Shown here one piece after another: positions 1 through 5,619 of a stretch of DNA of 9,222 bases. Under the pieces are notes generated by a model. It ran no database searches and was not told the DNA's origin. It worked only from the letters and a program-made list of their open reading frames with translations. The translations under genes and the position numbers were made by a program. Source of the DNA: an uncultured Phycisphaerales bacterium (GTDB lineage: Bacteria > Planctomycetota > Phycisphaerae > WQYP01); NCBI GenBank assembly GCA_937901265.1, contig CALCHA010000520.1, positions 1 to 9,222 on the forward strand, written 5' to 3'. Position 1 is the first letter of the stretch. Each line of letters begins with the position of its first letter.

Positions 1-1
1 C

Positions 2-106
2 GGCGTCGACGGCTACCGCCGCGGCGGTGCCGAAGACTTGCACGCCTTCTCAGGTCTCAAGGAATGGCCCCGGGGCAGGGGTGATGGATCAAGCGCGCCC
101 GAGTGA
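2..106 (+). CDS. C-terminal tail of an unidentified gene (partial)
   Basis: Frame 2 is open from the window edge to a TGA at 104-106 and encodes about 34 residues, beginning GVDGYRRGGAEDLHAF. Nearly every codon in the first half ends in G or C, mostly C, as in the genuine genes of this window; the other two plus-strand frames lack this. I infer the 3' end of a gene whose body lies upstream of the window, converging on rplL. The last dozen codons are Gly/Arg/Ser-rich and look like a divergent tail. I do not recognise the family, and about 100 bases cannot exclude chance. Confidence 0.4.
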   Translation, partial: GVDGYRRGGAEDLHAFSGLKEWPRGRGDGSSAPE

Positions 107-429
107 CGTCCGGCGGTCGACGGGGCCACGAGGCACATCGTGGGCGTCAGCCGGCGAGGCGTTCCCTTCTTTCACTTCACCCGTGGCCGAGCGCGTCAGA
201 ACGATGATCGGGTCCGCAGTCGCACTCCGGCGTCGATGACGCGTTCCCGCAGCCACCGGCGGGCCAGGCGGGAGCGCGTCCTGGGGCGTGCATCCAGACA
301 GACTCATTCGTCCGCCCACTGTTCGGATGGCGAGCCAACCGCTGGAGCGCCAAACGCAAGCGGGGCGGCGCATCACGCGCCGCCCCGCGGGGAGTACCTG
401 AGAAGGGTACTGGAGAAAGGGTGGAGGTC
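107..429. other. Intergenic region downstream of rplL without a convincing gene
   Basis: This stretch lies between the probable plus-strand tail at 2-106 and the rplL stop codon. Open frames exist on both strands but are Arg/Ser/Pro-rich, overlap each other and show no family motif. The only clear structure is the hairpin at 362-386. A short 5-base dyad (GTACC...GGTAC, about 394-410) lies between it and the rplL stop. rpoB, the usual gene after rplL, does not begin here. Confidence 0.6.
362..386 (-). terminator. Candidate terminator hairpin after rplL
   Basis: A perfect 10-bp GC-only stem (GGGGCGGCGC paired with GCGCCGCCCC) encloses a 5-base loop, about 43 bases past the rplL stop in the direction of rplL transcription. 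Read on the minus strand, the sequence after the stem is GCTTGCGTTTGG, so the T-tract is weak and broken. It may be an imperfect intrinsic terminator or an mRNA-stabilising 3' hairpin. Its position between two convergent genes would also allow two-way use. Confidence 0.6.
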
Positions 430-819
430 TTACTTGAGTTCGACCGTCGCGCCTTCGGTTTCCAGTTCCTTCTTGAGCTTCTCGGCATCGGCCTTCTCGA
501 GGGAGGTCTTGACCGCCTTCGGGGCGCCGTCCACCAGGTCCTTGGCTTCCTTGAGGCCCAGGCCCGTCGCCGCACGGACGACCTTGATCACGTTGATCTT
601 CTTCTCGCCGGCGGCCTTGAGCACGACGTCGAAAGTGGTCTGCTCGGCTTCCTTGGGAGCAGCCGCGGCGGCCGGAGCGGCCATCATCATGCCGCCACCG
701 GAGGCGGCTTCGATGCCATAGGTGTCCTTGAGGTACGTGCTCAGCGCCTGGGCGTCGAGCAGGGACAGGGCAACAATCTTGTCACCGATATCCTTGAGTT
801 CCTGTTTCACGTCTGCCAT
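430..819 (-). CDS. rplL: 50S ribosomal protein L7/L12
   Basis: Encodes 129 residues, close to the usual length of about 120-130. L7/L12 forms dimers on the L10 stalk and recruits translational GTPases to the 50S subunit. Residues 1-37 form the helical dimerisation and L10-binding domain. Residues 38-56 are the flexible hinge, rich in Ala, Gly, Met and Pro (GGGMMMAAP...). Residues 59-129 form the globular C-terminal domain, with the factor-binding surface around [18 protein letters not shown] (79-96). The ATG at 817-819 is chosen because AGAGAGG lies about 7 bases upstream and the N-terminus MADVKQEL fits the family; an in-frame extension to 924 matches nothing. It follows rplJ by 161 bases and is the last gene of the cluster. 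Identification is secure. Confidence 0.97.
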   Translation of the reverse strand: MADVKQELKDIGDKIVALSLLDAQALSTYLKDTYGIEAASGGGMMMAAPAAAAAPKEAEQTTFDVVLKAAGEKKINVIKVVRAATGLGLKEAKDLVDGAPKAVKTSLEKADAEKLKKELETEGATVELK

Positions 820-935
820 GAGAAAACCTCTCTGTTTTCTGTTCACCTTCGCCAGCCCGAACGACAAGTCCGGTTTTAACTGCTCGGGGCAGGCTGCACG
901 ACTGGTGAGCGAAGGGGGTATCAAATTTATTCAAC

Positions 936-959
936 GCGGGGCATGCCGAGGCATCCCGC
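936..959 (-). other. Hairpin between rplJ and rplL
   Basis: GCGGG and CCCGC pair, continued by ATGC and GCAT, around a 4-base loop with a 2-base bulge on one side. It starts about 22 bases after the rplJ stop. No T-tract follows; the next bases on the minus strand are AT-rich (TTGAATAAATTTGATACC), so it is not a standard terminator. Since L7/L12 is needed in several copies per L10, an mRNA-processing or stability element separating the two messages is a reasonable inference. No convincing promoter was found in this 161-base gap. Confidence 0.4.
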
Positions 960-980
960 AGGTTGCTGCTCAGTAAGCAA

Positions 981-1532
981 TCAAGCCGCGGCGGGGGCCG
1001 GCGCTGCGGCCTCCTTTTCCTTGGCCTTCTCTTCGACGGCCTTGATCTGCCCGGCGAGCTTGCCCGCGGGACCCTTGATCTGGCCGGCGAGCTTGCGCCC
1101 GGGTCCAACGATCTGCCCCACGATGATGCCTTGCAGCTCCTTCTTGTTGGGCAGCTTGGCGAGGGCTTCGGTGGACTTGCTGTCGAGCAGCTGACCTTCG
1201 ACGATCGAGCCCTTGATCTTGAGCTTGTCGATCTTCTTGGCCTGCTCGACCAGTTCTTTGACGATGTCGACCACCGACTCGCCGCCGTAGACCACCGCAT
1301 TGGTGCCTTTGAGCAGCGTCCCGGCACCCTTGAGCCCGGCCGTTTCCAGGGCCTTGGCCGCGAGGGCATTGCGCACGACCGTCAGCTTGACGTTCTTCTG
1401 CCGCAGCACCGAGCGGATCCCGCCGGTGGTCTTGGCATCGATGCCGGTGTAGTCCACCACGACCACGGAGTCGGCCCCGTGGAACTTCGTTTGAAGTTCA
1501 GCGGTGATGAGGGATTTGACGCGTTTGGACAT
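981..1532 (-). CDS. rplJ: 50S ribosomal protein L10
   Basis: Encodes 183 residues, a little longer than typical L10 (about 165-175). L10 binds 23S rRNA at the GTPase-associated region and carries L7/L12 dimers on its C-terminal helix. The N-terminal rRNA-binding domain (about 1-130) includes the typical strand VVVVDYTGI (23-31) and the TVVRNALAAKAL segment (51-62). The C-terminal region (about 136-170) is the L7/L12-binding helix and contains a near-identical tandem 11-residue unit, GPGRKLAGQIK (143-153) then GPAGKLAGQIK (154-164). It ends in a Lys/Glu/Ala tail. The ATG at 1530-1532 is preceded by GAGGT about 5 bases upstream. It lies 88 bases after the rplA stop, and the leader holds a large inverted repeat that is a candidate L10 autoregulatory site. 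Confidence 0.97.
   Translation of the reverse strand: MSKRVKSLITAELQTKFHGADSVVVVDYTGIDAKTTGGIRSVLRQKNVKLTVVRNALAAKALETAGLKGAGTLLKGTNAVVYGGESVVDIVKELVEQAKKIDKLKIKGSIVEGQLLDSKSTEALAKLPNKKELQGIIVGQIVGPGRKLAGQIKGPAGKLAGQIKAVEEKAKEKEAAAPAPAAA
1041..1106 (-). repeat. 33-bp tandem duplication inside rplJ
   Basis: Two adjacent 33-base units (1041-1073 and 1074-1106) match at 29 of 33 positions by direct comparison. They encode residues 143-164 of L10, two copies of an 11-residue GPxxKLAGQIK unit in the L7/L12-binding helix. The unit length equals three helical turns, so duplication lengthens the helix in register. L10 proteins often carry degenerate repeats here; this pair is unusually similar at the DNA level. 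Confidence 0.8.
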
Positions 1533-1547
1533 ATAGACCTCGTGTTT

Positions 1548-1614
1548 GGAGTTCCGCCCTCAGGCGGCCCCGTTGTAGCGATGGGTTATCGAAGCCGCCT
1601 CAGGGCGGACCTCC
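1548..1614 (-). promoter_or_regulatory. Candidate L10 leader / attenuator in the rplA-rplJ gap
   Basis: A long inverted repeat fills most of the 88-base leader of rplJ. On the plus strand, 1553-1568 (TCCGCCCTCAGGCGGC) is complementary to 1594-1609 except for one mismatch. A further GGAG/CTCC pairing (1548-1551 with 1611-1614) extends the stem. The 25-base apical region contains a small CGAT/ATCG hairpin. Each arm is also self-complementary (CCGCC...GGCGG with a 4-base loop), so the RNA could form one long hairpin or two short ones. L10-(L7/L12)4 is known to repress its own message by binding an rplJ leader, which makes this a good candidate; that link is inferred from position and structure. 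No T-tract follows, so simple termination is less likely. Confidence 0.6.
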
Positions 1615-1620
1615 GAACGA

Positions 1621-2337
1621 TCACTTAGCCTCTTCGCGGACGTCGAGGTGCGCGGTGTCGATCGGAATGCCCGGCGACATCGAGGAGTGCAGCGTCACCT
1701 TCTTGATGTACGTTCCCTTGGCCGTCACCGGCTTCATCTTGCGGAGGATCGCCACCAGCGCGTACGCGTTGGCCGCGAGGTCCCCATCGGAAAACGACAG
1801 CTTCCCGATCACCGAGTGAATGTTGCCCCCGGCATCATTCCGGAACTCGATCTTCCCGGCGACATACTCACGCACCGCGGTGCCCACGTCCGTGGTCACC
1901 GTGCCCGCCTTGGGCGAGGGCATCTTGCCCTGCGGGCCAAGCACCTTACCCAAACGGGCAATCTTGGGCATCATATCAGGCGTCGCCACCGCCACATCGA
2001 AGTCCGACCAGCCGCCGTTGACCTTGGCGATCAGCTCGTCCGCCCCCGCCTCAATGGCCCCCGCTTCGCGGGCCGTGTCGATGTTCCCGCCCTGCACGAA
2101 CGCGATGACCTTGTAGGTCTTGCCGATACCCTTGGGCAGCGAAACCGCGCCGCGGACCATCTGGTCCGCCTGCTTGGCGTCGATGCCCAGGTGAATCACC
2201 ACGTTGACGGTCTCGTCAAACTTGGCTTTCTTCATCTGCTTGAGTACCGGAAACGCCTGCTCGAACGAAAGAGGGGACTGCGGAACGAGCTTGGCGGCTT
2301 CCTGGTAGCGTTTGCCGCGGAATTGGGTGACGGCCAT
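1621..2337 (-). CDS. rplA: 50S ribosomal protein L1
   Basis: Encodes 238 residues, the usual length for bacterial L1 (about 230). L1 forms the mobile L1 stalk of the 50S subunit near the E site and is a translational repressor of its own operon in several bacteria. The family signature is clear at about 127-149 (ARLGKVLGPQGKMPSPKAGT), with MP...PKAGTVT well conserved. The C-terminus carries the usual AKGTYIKKVTLHSSMSPG segment (206-223). The ATG at 2335-2337 is favoured because GGAGG lies 4 bases upstream and the N-terminus MAVTQFRGKRYQEA fits L1; the frame extends to 2484 but that part is unlike L1. It is first in the L1-L10-L7/L12 cluster. rplK, usually directly upstream, is absent, with modA 361 bases away instead. 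Confidence 0.97.
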   Translation of the reverse strand: MAVTQFRGKRYQEAAKLVPQSPLSFEQAFPVLKQMKKAKFDETVNVVIHLGIDAKQADQMVRGAVSLPKGIGKTYKVIAFVQGGNIDTAREAGAIEAGADELIAKVNGGWSDFDVAVATPDMMPKIARLGKVLGPQGKMPSPKAGTVTTDVGTAVREYVAGKIEFRNDAGGNIHSVIGKLSFSDGDLAANAYALVAILRKMKPVTAKGTYIKKVTLHSSMSPGIPIDTAHLDVREEAK

Positions 2338-2698
2338 GGAGCCTCCGAGAAAACTCAAATCGCGAAACTCAAAACGCAAAACCGTTTGCGGGTGAGCTTG
2401 CGGTTGCCGAAGGTTAGGTTGTGCGGGGGAGATGCGGCCGGAGGCGTCGCAGGAGCAGCCCTTCCTCAACGGAAAGAACCCCAACGATTCGCGTGGCGGC
2501 CCGCCATGCTCCCACTGTCACCGCCCGTGGTCCGGCGAAGGATAGATCGAAGAGTCTACCGCCATCGAGCCTCGCCCGTCAACATCCCCCCAGCGAAAAA
2601 ATCAGCGCGAACAATCTCCAGTGGTGCCGACGACCCCGGCGGCCGCTTCCGCCAGGGATTTGCCCAAGAGCCCGAGAACCCCTTCGCCGCGCCTCCCT
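2338..2698. other. 361-base gap between modA and rplA (rplA leader)
   Basis: No supported gene lies here. It holds, in the direction of rplA transcription, a T6 tract (2595-2600), a candidate sigma-70 promoter (2553-2582), a hairpin at 2491-2509 with GTGGGAGC overlapping its 5' side on the minus strand (2508-2515), and an AT-rich block just before the rplA start. That block contains two copies of AAACTCAAA on the plus strand (2351-2359 and 2365-2373) and a small hairpin CGCAAA/TTTGCG (2375-2390) followed by TTTT on the minus strand. No rplK remnant or tRNA is visible. The predicted leader is about 209 bases, long enough for autoregulatory structure. Confidence 0.5.
2553..2582 (-). promoter_or_regulatory. 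Candidate sigma-70 promoter for rplA-rplJ-rplL
   Basis: On the minus strand TTGACG (-35, 5 of 6 bases of TTGACA) is followed 18 bases later by TAGACT (-10, 4 of 6 of TATAAT). A T6 tract lies 12 bases upstream of the -35 and may act as an UP-like element. Transcription would start near 2546 and leave a leader of roughly 209 bases before the rplA ATG. It is the best match I found in the gap; it is a motif call only. Confidence 0.45.
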
Positions 2699-3475
2699 TC
2701 ACTTCGCCGGCTGTGTCGCCGGCGCGGCAAAACCTTTGGCCTCAAACACTTTACGCACGTCCGACGAACACAGCGATGCGATCAGCGTTGCCGCCGCGGC
2801 CTTGTCGGGGGCGTCGGTGGGAATCGCCGCCACATACTCAATCGCCGCATGCGAATCCCCCGGCGCCACCGCAATCACCTTCACCTTGTCCGTCGCCTTG
2901 GCGTCGGTGGCATAGACCAGCCCGGCGTCGGCCTCCCCCCGCGCGACGAACGCCAGCGCCTGCGCCACGTTCTCCGCCGTCACCAGCTTGTCCCCCGCAT
3001 TCAGCGCGTCCCACAGGTGCAGGGACACCAGCGTTTCCCTGGCATAGGCCCCCGCGGGCACCACCTTGGGCTCCCCAATCGCGATTTTCTTCACCGCCGG
3101 CTTCGTCAGATCCGCGAAACCTGTCACGTGCGCCGGCTTTGCCGCCGGCGTGATCAGGACCATCTGGCCTTGGGCAAAGACCGTCAGAGAGGCTTTGGCG
3201 GCGTCCCCCTGCGCGACGAGTTTCTCGGCCGTCGGACGGTCGGCCGACAGAAACAGCGTGACCGGCGCCCCCTGGTGAATCTGCCCCGCCAGCGTGCCCG
3301 ACGCCCCATAATTGAAGGAGAGCGTCTGTCCGGTGGCTTTTTCCAGCAGCGGTTTGGCTTCTTCCAGCGCGGGCTTGAGCGAAATGGCCGCGGAGATGTT
3401 CAAATCCGCCCACGCCGCCGAAACGCTCAGCGTCACGCCCATCAGGAGCGCGACGAGGGGGGTGGTTTTACGCAT
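2699..3475 (-). CDS. modA: Molybdate ABC transporter substrate-binding protein (ModA)
   Basis: Encodes 258 residues, normal for ModA. It is the periplasmic protein that captures molybdate (and tungstate) for the ModBC importer. Residues 1-23 form a Sec signal peptide (Arg/Lys start, hydrophobic core, cleavage after AWA). The mature protein shows ModA landmarks: AAISLKPAL (29-37), NYGASGTLAGQI (55-66), GAPVTLFLSAD (69-79), IAIGEPKVVPAGAYARE (131-147) and ADAGLVYATDA (182-192). Ser32, Ser59, the PAGAY segment and Tyr188 fit the oxyanion-binding positions known for ModA. The ATG at 3473-3475 has GGAGGAG 7 bases upstream. No modB or modC lies in the window; rplA follows on the same strand. A related periplasmic oxyanion-binding role remains possible. 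Confidence 0.93.
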   Translation of the reverse strand: MRKTTPLVALLMGVTLSVSAAWADLNISAAISLKPALEEAKPLLEKATGQTLSFNYGASGTLAGQIHQGAPVTLFLSADRPTAEKLVAQGDAAKASLTVFAQGQMVLITPAAKPAHVTGFADLTKPAVKKIAIGEPKVVPAGAYARETLVSLHLWDALNAGDKLVTAENVAQALAFVARGEADAGLVYATDAKATDKVKVIAVAPGDSHAAIEYVAAIPTDAPDKAAAATLIASLCSSDVRKVFEAKGFAAPATQPAK

Positions 3476-3579
3476 TGCGCAACTCCTCCGCGAAAAACGC
3501 TATACTCATCGCCCGGTTGAGCCGCAGCAACTTCTGAAAAAGACAGGCCTTGTGAACCCAGGGCGGGCCCGAATCCGCG

Positions 3580-3609
3580 ATTGTCACCGCGGCCAGTGGT
3601 GGCCGTCAA
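3580..3609 (-). promoter_or_regulatory. Candidate modA promoter overlapping a palindrome
   Basis: On the minus strand TTGACG (3604-3609, 5 of 6) and GACAAT (3580-3585, 4 of 6) are 18 bases apart, about 105 bases upstream of the modA start codon. A perfect dyad, CGGCCA-GTGG-TGGCCG (3590-3605), fills most of the spacer and touches the -35, the position of a repressor operator. It does not resemble the ModE box known from E. coli. The -10 match is modest, so the promoter call is tentative; the dyad itself is certain. Confidence 0.3.
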
Positions 3610-3696
3610 AAATGTTGTTTTGCGGCAGCACCGATCTGGCCGATGCTGGGGAGAGCCCACCAACGGGCCGGAGTTGCACTGTAAGGACTGGATCGC

Positions 3697-4446
3697 ATGG
3701 ATTCACCAGTGTCATCAGAGGAGGCAGGCCGTTCCGCCAGCATGGCGCGAACCGTCGGCCCCGACGTCCCCCCCGACGAGCCCGCCGTCTCCAAGCTCGC
3801 CGCCAAGGTCGCTCACGAGCTCAATAACCCGCTCGATGCGGTCCTGCGGTTCGTCAGCATGGCCCAGCGCAAGGCCAAGGCCGACGATTATTCCGGCATT
3901 GACCGCTACCTCTCCGACGCCCAGTTCGGCCTGCAGCGCATGGCGGAAATCCTGCGCGAACTCATGGACATCGGCCGCCAGACCCACGACATGCTCGCCC
4001 GGCCTGAGCGACTGACGCTCGCCGAGCTGATCGCCCACGCCGTGCGCACCATCGCCGGCCTGGCGGAGCAGCGGGGGGTCTCGGTGGTGATCGCCGACGG
4101 CGTCACCCTCGCCTCGCCGCGCTACGACCTGCGCGTGTCCCAAGTGTTGGCCAACGTGCTTAAAAATGCCGTCGAAGCCTCCGCCGAAGGTCGCGCCGTG
4201 CGCCTCAGCGCCGGCGTCGGCCCGGGGGGATCGCTGCTGATACGGGTGGAAGATGAGGGACAGGGCATCCCGCCCGAACTCCTTCCAGAGCTCTTCACCC
4301 CGTTCGTCACGACCAAATCTCGCGGCAAGGGGCACGGCCTGGGCCTGGCGATTTCCCGCGAGCTCATCGGCTCCCTGGGCGGCACCCTCGCGCTGGCCAA
4401 CCGCCCCGAAGGCGGCTGCCTCGCAACAATCGCATTGCCCGGATAA
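3697..4446 (+). CDS. Soluble sensor histidine kinase, NtrB-like
   Basis: Encodes 249 residues with no membrane segment, so a cytoplasmic kinase. A dimerisation/phosphoacceptor domain (about 30-95) carries the H-box AHELNNPLDAVLR with His40. The ATPase domain (about 105-249) has the N-box QVLANVLKNAVEAS (Asn153, Asn157), the G1 box EDEGQGIP (185-192), the F-box LFTPFVTTK (199-207) and the G2 box GKGHGLGLAIS (210-220). The first 30 residues are Ser/Pro-rich, too short for a PAS or GAF sensor domain, so its input must come from a partner or a poorly conserved N-terminus. ATG 3697 is preceded by AAGGA 9 bases upstream; Met16 (3742) is an alternative start. It diverges from modA and ends 4 bases from the stop of the SGNH gene. 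The sigma-54 regulator at 5620-7140 is its likely partner. Confidence 0.92.
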   Translation: MDSPVSSEEAGRSASMARTVGPDVPPDEPAVSKLAAKVAHELNNPLDAVLRFVSMAQRKAKADDYSGIDRYLSDAQFGLQRMAEILRELMDIGRQTHDMLARPERLTLAELIAHAVRTIAGLAEQRGVSVVIADGVTLASPRYDLRVSQVLANVLKNAVEASAEGRAVRLSAGVGPGGSLLIRVEDEGQGIPPELLPELFTPFVTTKSRGKGHGLGLAISRELIGSLGGTLALANRPEGGCLATIALPG

Positions 4447-4450
4447 CCCC

Positions 4451-5455
4451 CTACCGGCCGCCTTGCGTGGCGGGAGCCGATCCGGTCGCGGCGATGGCGG
4501 CCTGCAGGGACGGGTAGATCGCGTCCGCCATCAACGATTGGCCCAGGGGATTGGGGTGAATGTTGTCGCGATAAGGCTGCTTGCCGGCCTTCATGGCGGT
4601 GCCGAAGATCTCCGAAAGCTCGATTCGCGTGACGTGCAATTCGTCGCAGGCCTTCCGGAAGGCGGCGTGTCCTTCCCATTCAGACTTTCCATATTCCGCC
4701 TGTTCGAGGTGCTGGGCGACAATGACGGGAATGTGGGAAGCCTGCGCCGTTTTCACCAGGTCGCGGAAGGCCCCCATGGCCTGATCAATCTGCCCCTGGG
4801 TCACGTTCGCAACCCCCGCCGGAGGGGCGGCGGGTGACGCCGTGCCTGCCGTGCGGCCAAAATGAGGCAGGTAGCGTGGCAGGTACCGCGTGATCGCTTC
4901 TTCCAAAGCGAACGTCGGCGTCACGTCGGGGTAGTCCGCCGTGCCGACGACAGGGGCGAAAGTCGGGGAGTCTGCGAAATCGTGCGAGGAGACCACGATC
5001 ACCAGGGCGTTGGCTTCAAAGAGACCGTAGCGGTGGATGTAGGCGTCATAATTCGGAGGACCCCAGCTTGCCGCGGACACATTCATTACCGCCGCCGGGC
5101 GGTGGAAGTCGCTGACGAGGCGCTTTTCCAACAGCGATGTGGCCAGCTCCGATTGATCCGTCTGGTTGCCGCCGTTGATGACGCTGTCCCCGCAGACCAC
5201 CACGCGGATTTCTGCAGGATCGATGCGCCGGCCTGCGATGGCGTGGGTGCGCTGGGAGAACTCGTTGTACTCAATGATGTGCCCGAAACGGTGATAGACC
5301 CGCGGCCCCACAAAGAGGTACTCGATCTGCGGGTCGGCTCGAGAAAGCGGCGGGTCGCCCAGCCCCAGCTCCGCGCGGCAGAACCATTCACCCATCAGCA
5401 GCACCAGCAACAGGAAGGCGATCCCGATGGAAAGCCGTTTGACGGAGCGACGCAT
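4451..5455 (-). CDS. Membrane-anchored SGNH/GDSL-type hydrolase-like protein
   Basis: Encodes 334 residues. Basic residues MRRSVKR precede a hydrophobic stretch (about 8-22), an uncleaved signal anchor or signal peptide, placing the domain outside the inner membrane. Block I is VVVCGDSVINGGN (85-97) with Ser91 as presumed nucleophile. Gly132 in NVSAASWGPPN fits block II. Block V is DNIHPNPLGQ (297-306), giving Asp297 and His300. Block III, normally GxND, reads VVSSHDFAD (154-162), with His158 in place of Asn. Residues 200-220 form an Ala/Pro-rich linker. Known relatives cleave ester or acetyl groups, often on polysaccharides; the substrate here cannot be told. The ATG at 5453-5455 has AAGGA about 6 bases upstream; the frame extends to 5596 without better support. 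It is convergent with the kinase and divergent from the response regulator. Confidence 0.85.
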   Translation of the reverse strand: MRRSVKRLSIGIAFLLLVLLMGEWFCRAELGLGDPPLSRADPQIEYLFVGPRVYHRFGHIIEYNEFSQRTHAIAGRRIDPAEIRVVVCGDSVINGGNQTDQSELATSLLEKRLVSDFHRPAAVMNVSAASWGPPNYDAYIHRYGLFEANALVIVVSSHDFADSPTFAPVVGTADYPDVTPTFALEEAITRYLPRYLPHFGRTAGTASPAAPPAGVANVTQGQIDQAMGAFRDLVKTAQASHIPVIVAQHLEQAEYGKSEWEGHAAFRKACDELHVTRIELSEIFGTAMKAGKQPYRDNIHPNPLGQSLMADAIYPSLQAAIAATGSAPATQGGR

Positions 5456-5619
5456 AGGAATCCTTCGCAAGACGCTGTGGCTTTCCCGCATCACGAAATT
5501 GCTGCATACTGAACGCCGTTGAGGGGTGCGAGCGGTGCGGGCTCCGGAATTATCGGAGCACGTTGCCAGAATGCAACATCCACCGAAGGCCGCCACCGCT
5601 TCTGTCCGATAGAGAGACT
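5456..5619. other. Divergent intergenic region between the SGNH gene and the response regulator
   Basis: These 164 bases must hold the start signals of both divergent genes. I found no clear -24/-12 (GG-N10-GC) element and no strong -35/-10 pair on either strand. The response regulator has only a weak purine-rich ribosome site (AGAGAG just before its ATG). Shared or coupled regulation of the two genes is possible from the layout but is not shown by a motif. Confidence 0.5.

Noticed and set aside
140..721. Long plus-strand frame across the rplL region and its 3' flank
   Set aside because: It is antisense to rplL over much of its length, is Arg/Ser-rich and has no family motif; the rplL frame explains the sequence.
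1648..3153. 501-codon plus-strand frame opposite rplA and modA
   Set aside because: It is a shadow of two firmly identified minus-strand genes, is rich in Arg, His and Pro, and runs through the noncoding gap as well.
3622..3650. Possible -24/-12 (sigma-54) site on the minus strand upstream of modA, GG-N10-GC
   Set aside because: Only the GG and GC spacing fits; the flanking bases do not match TGGCAC...TTGC, and such matches are expected by chance in GC-rich DNA.
3476..3696. Molybdenum-cofactor riboswitch in the modA leader
   Set aside because: I could not match the known motif to this sequence; only the short dyad at 3590-3605 is clear, and it fits an operator better than an aptamer.
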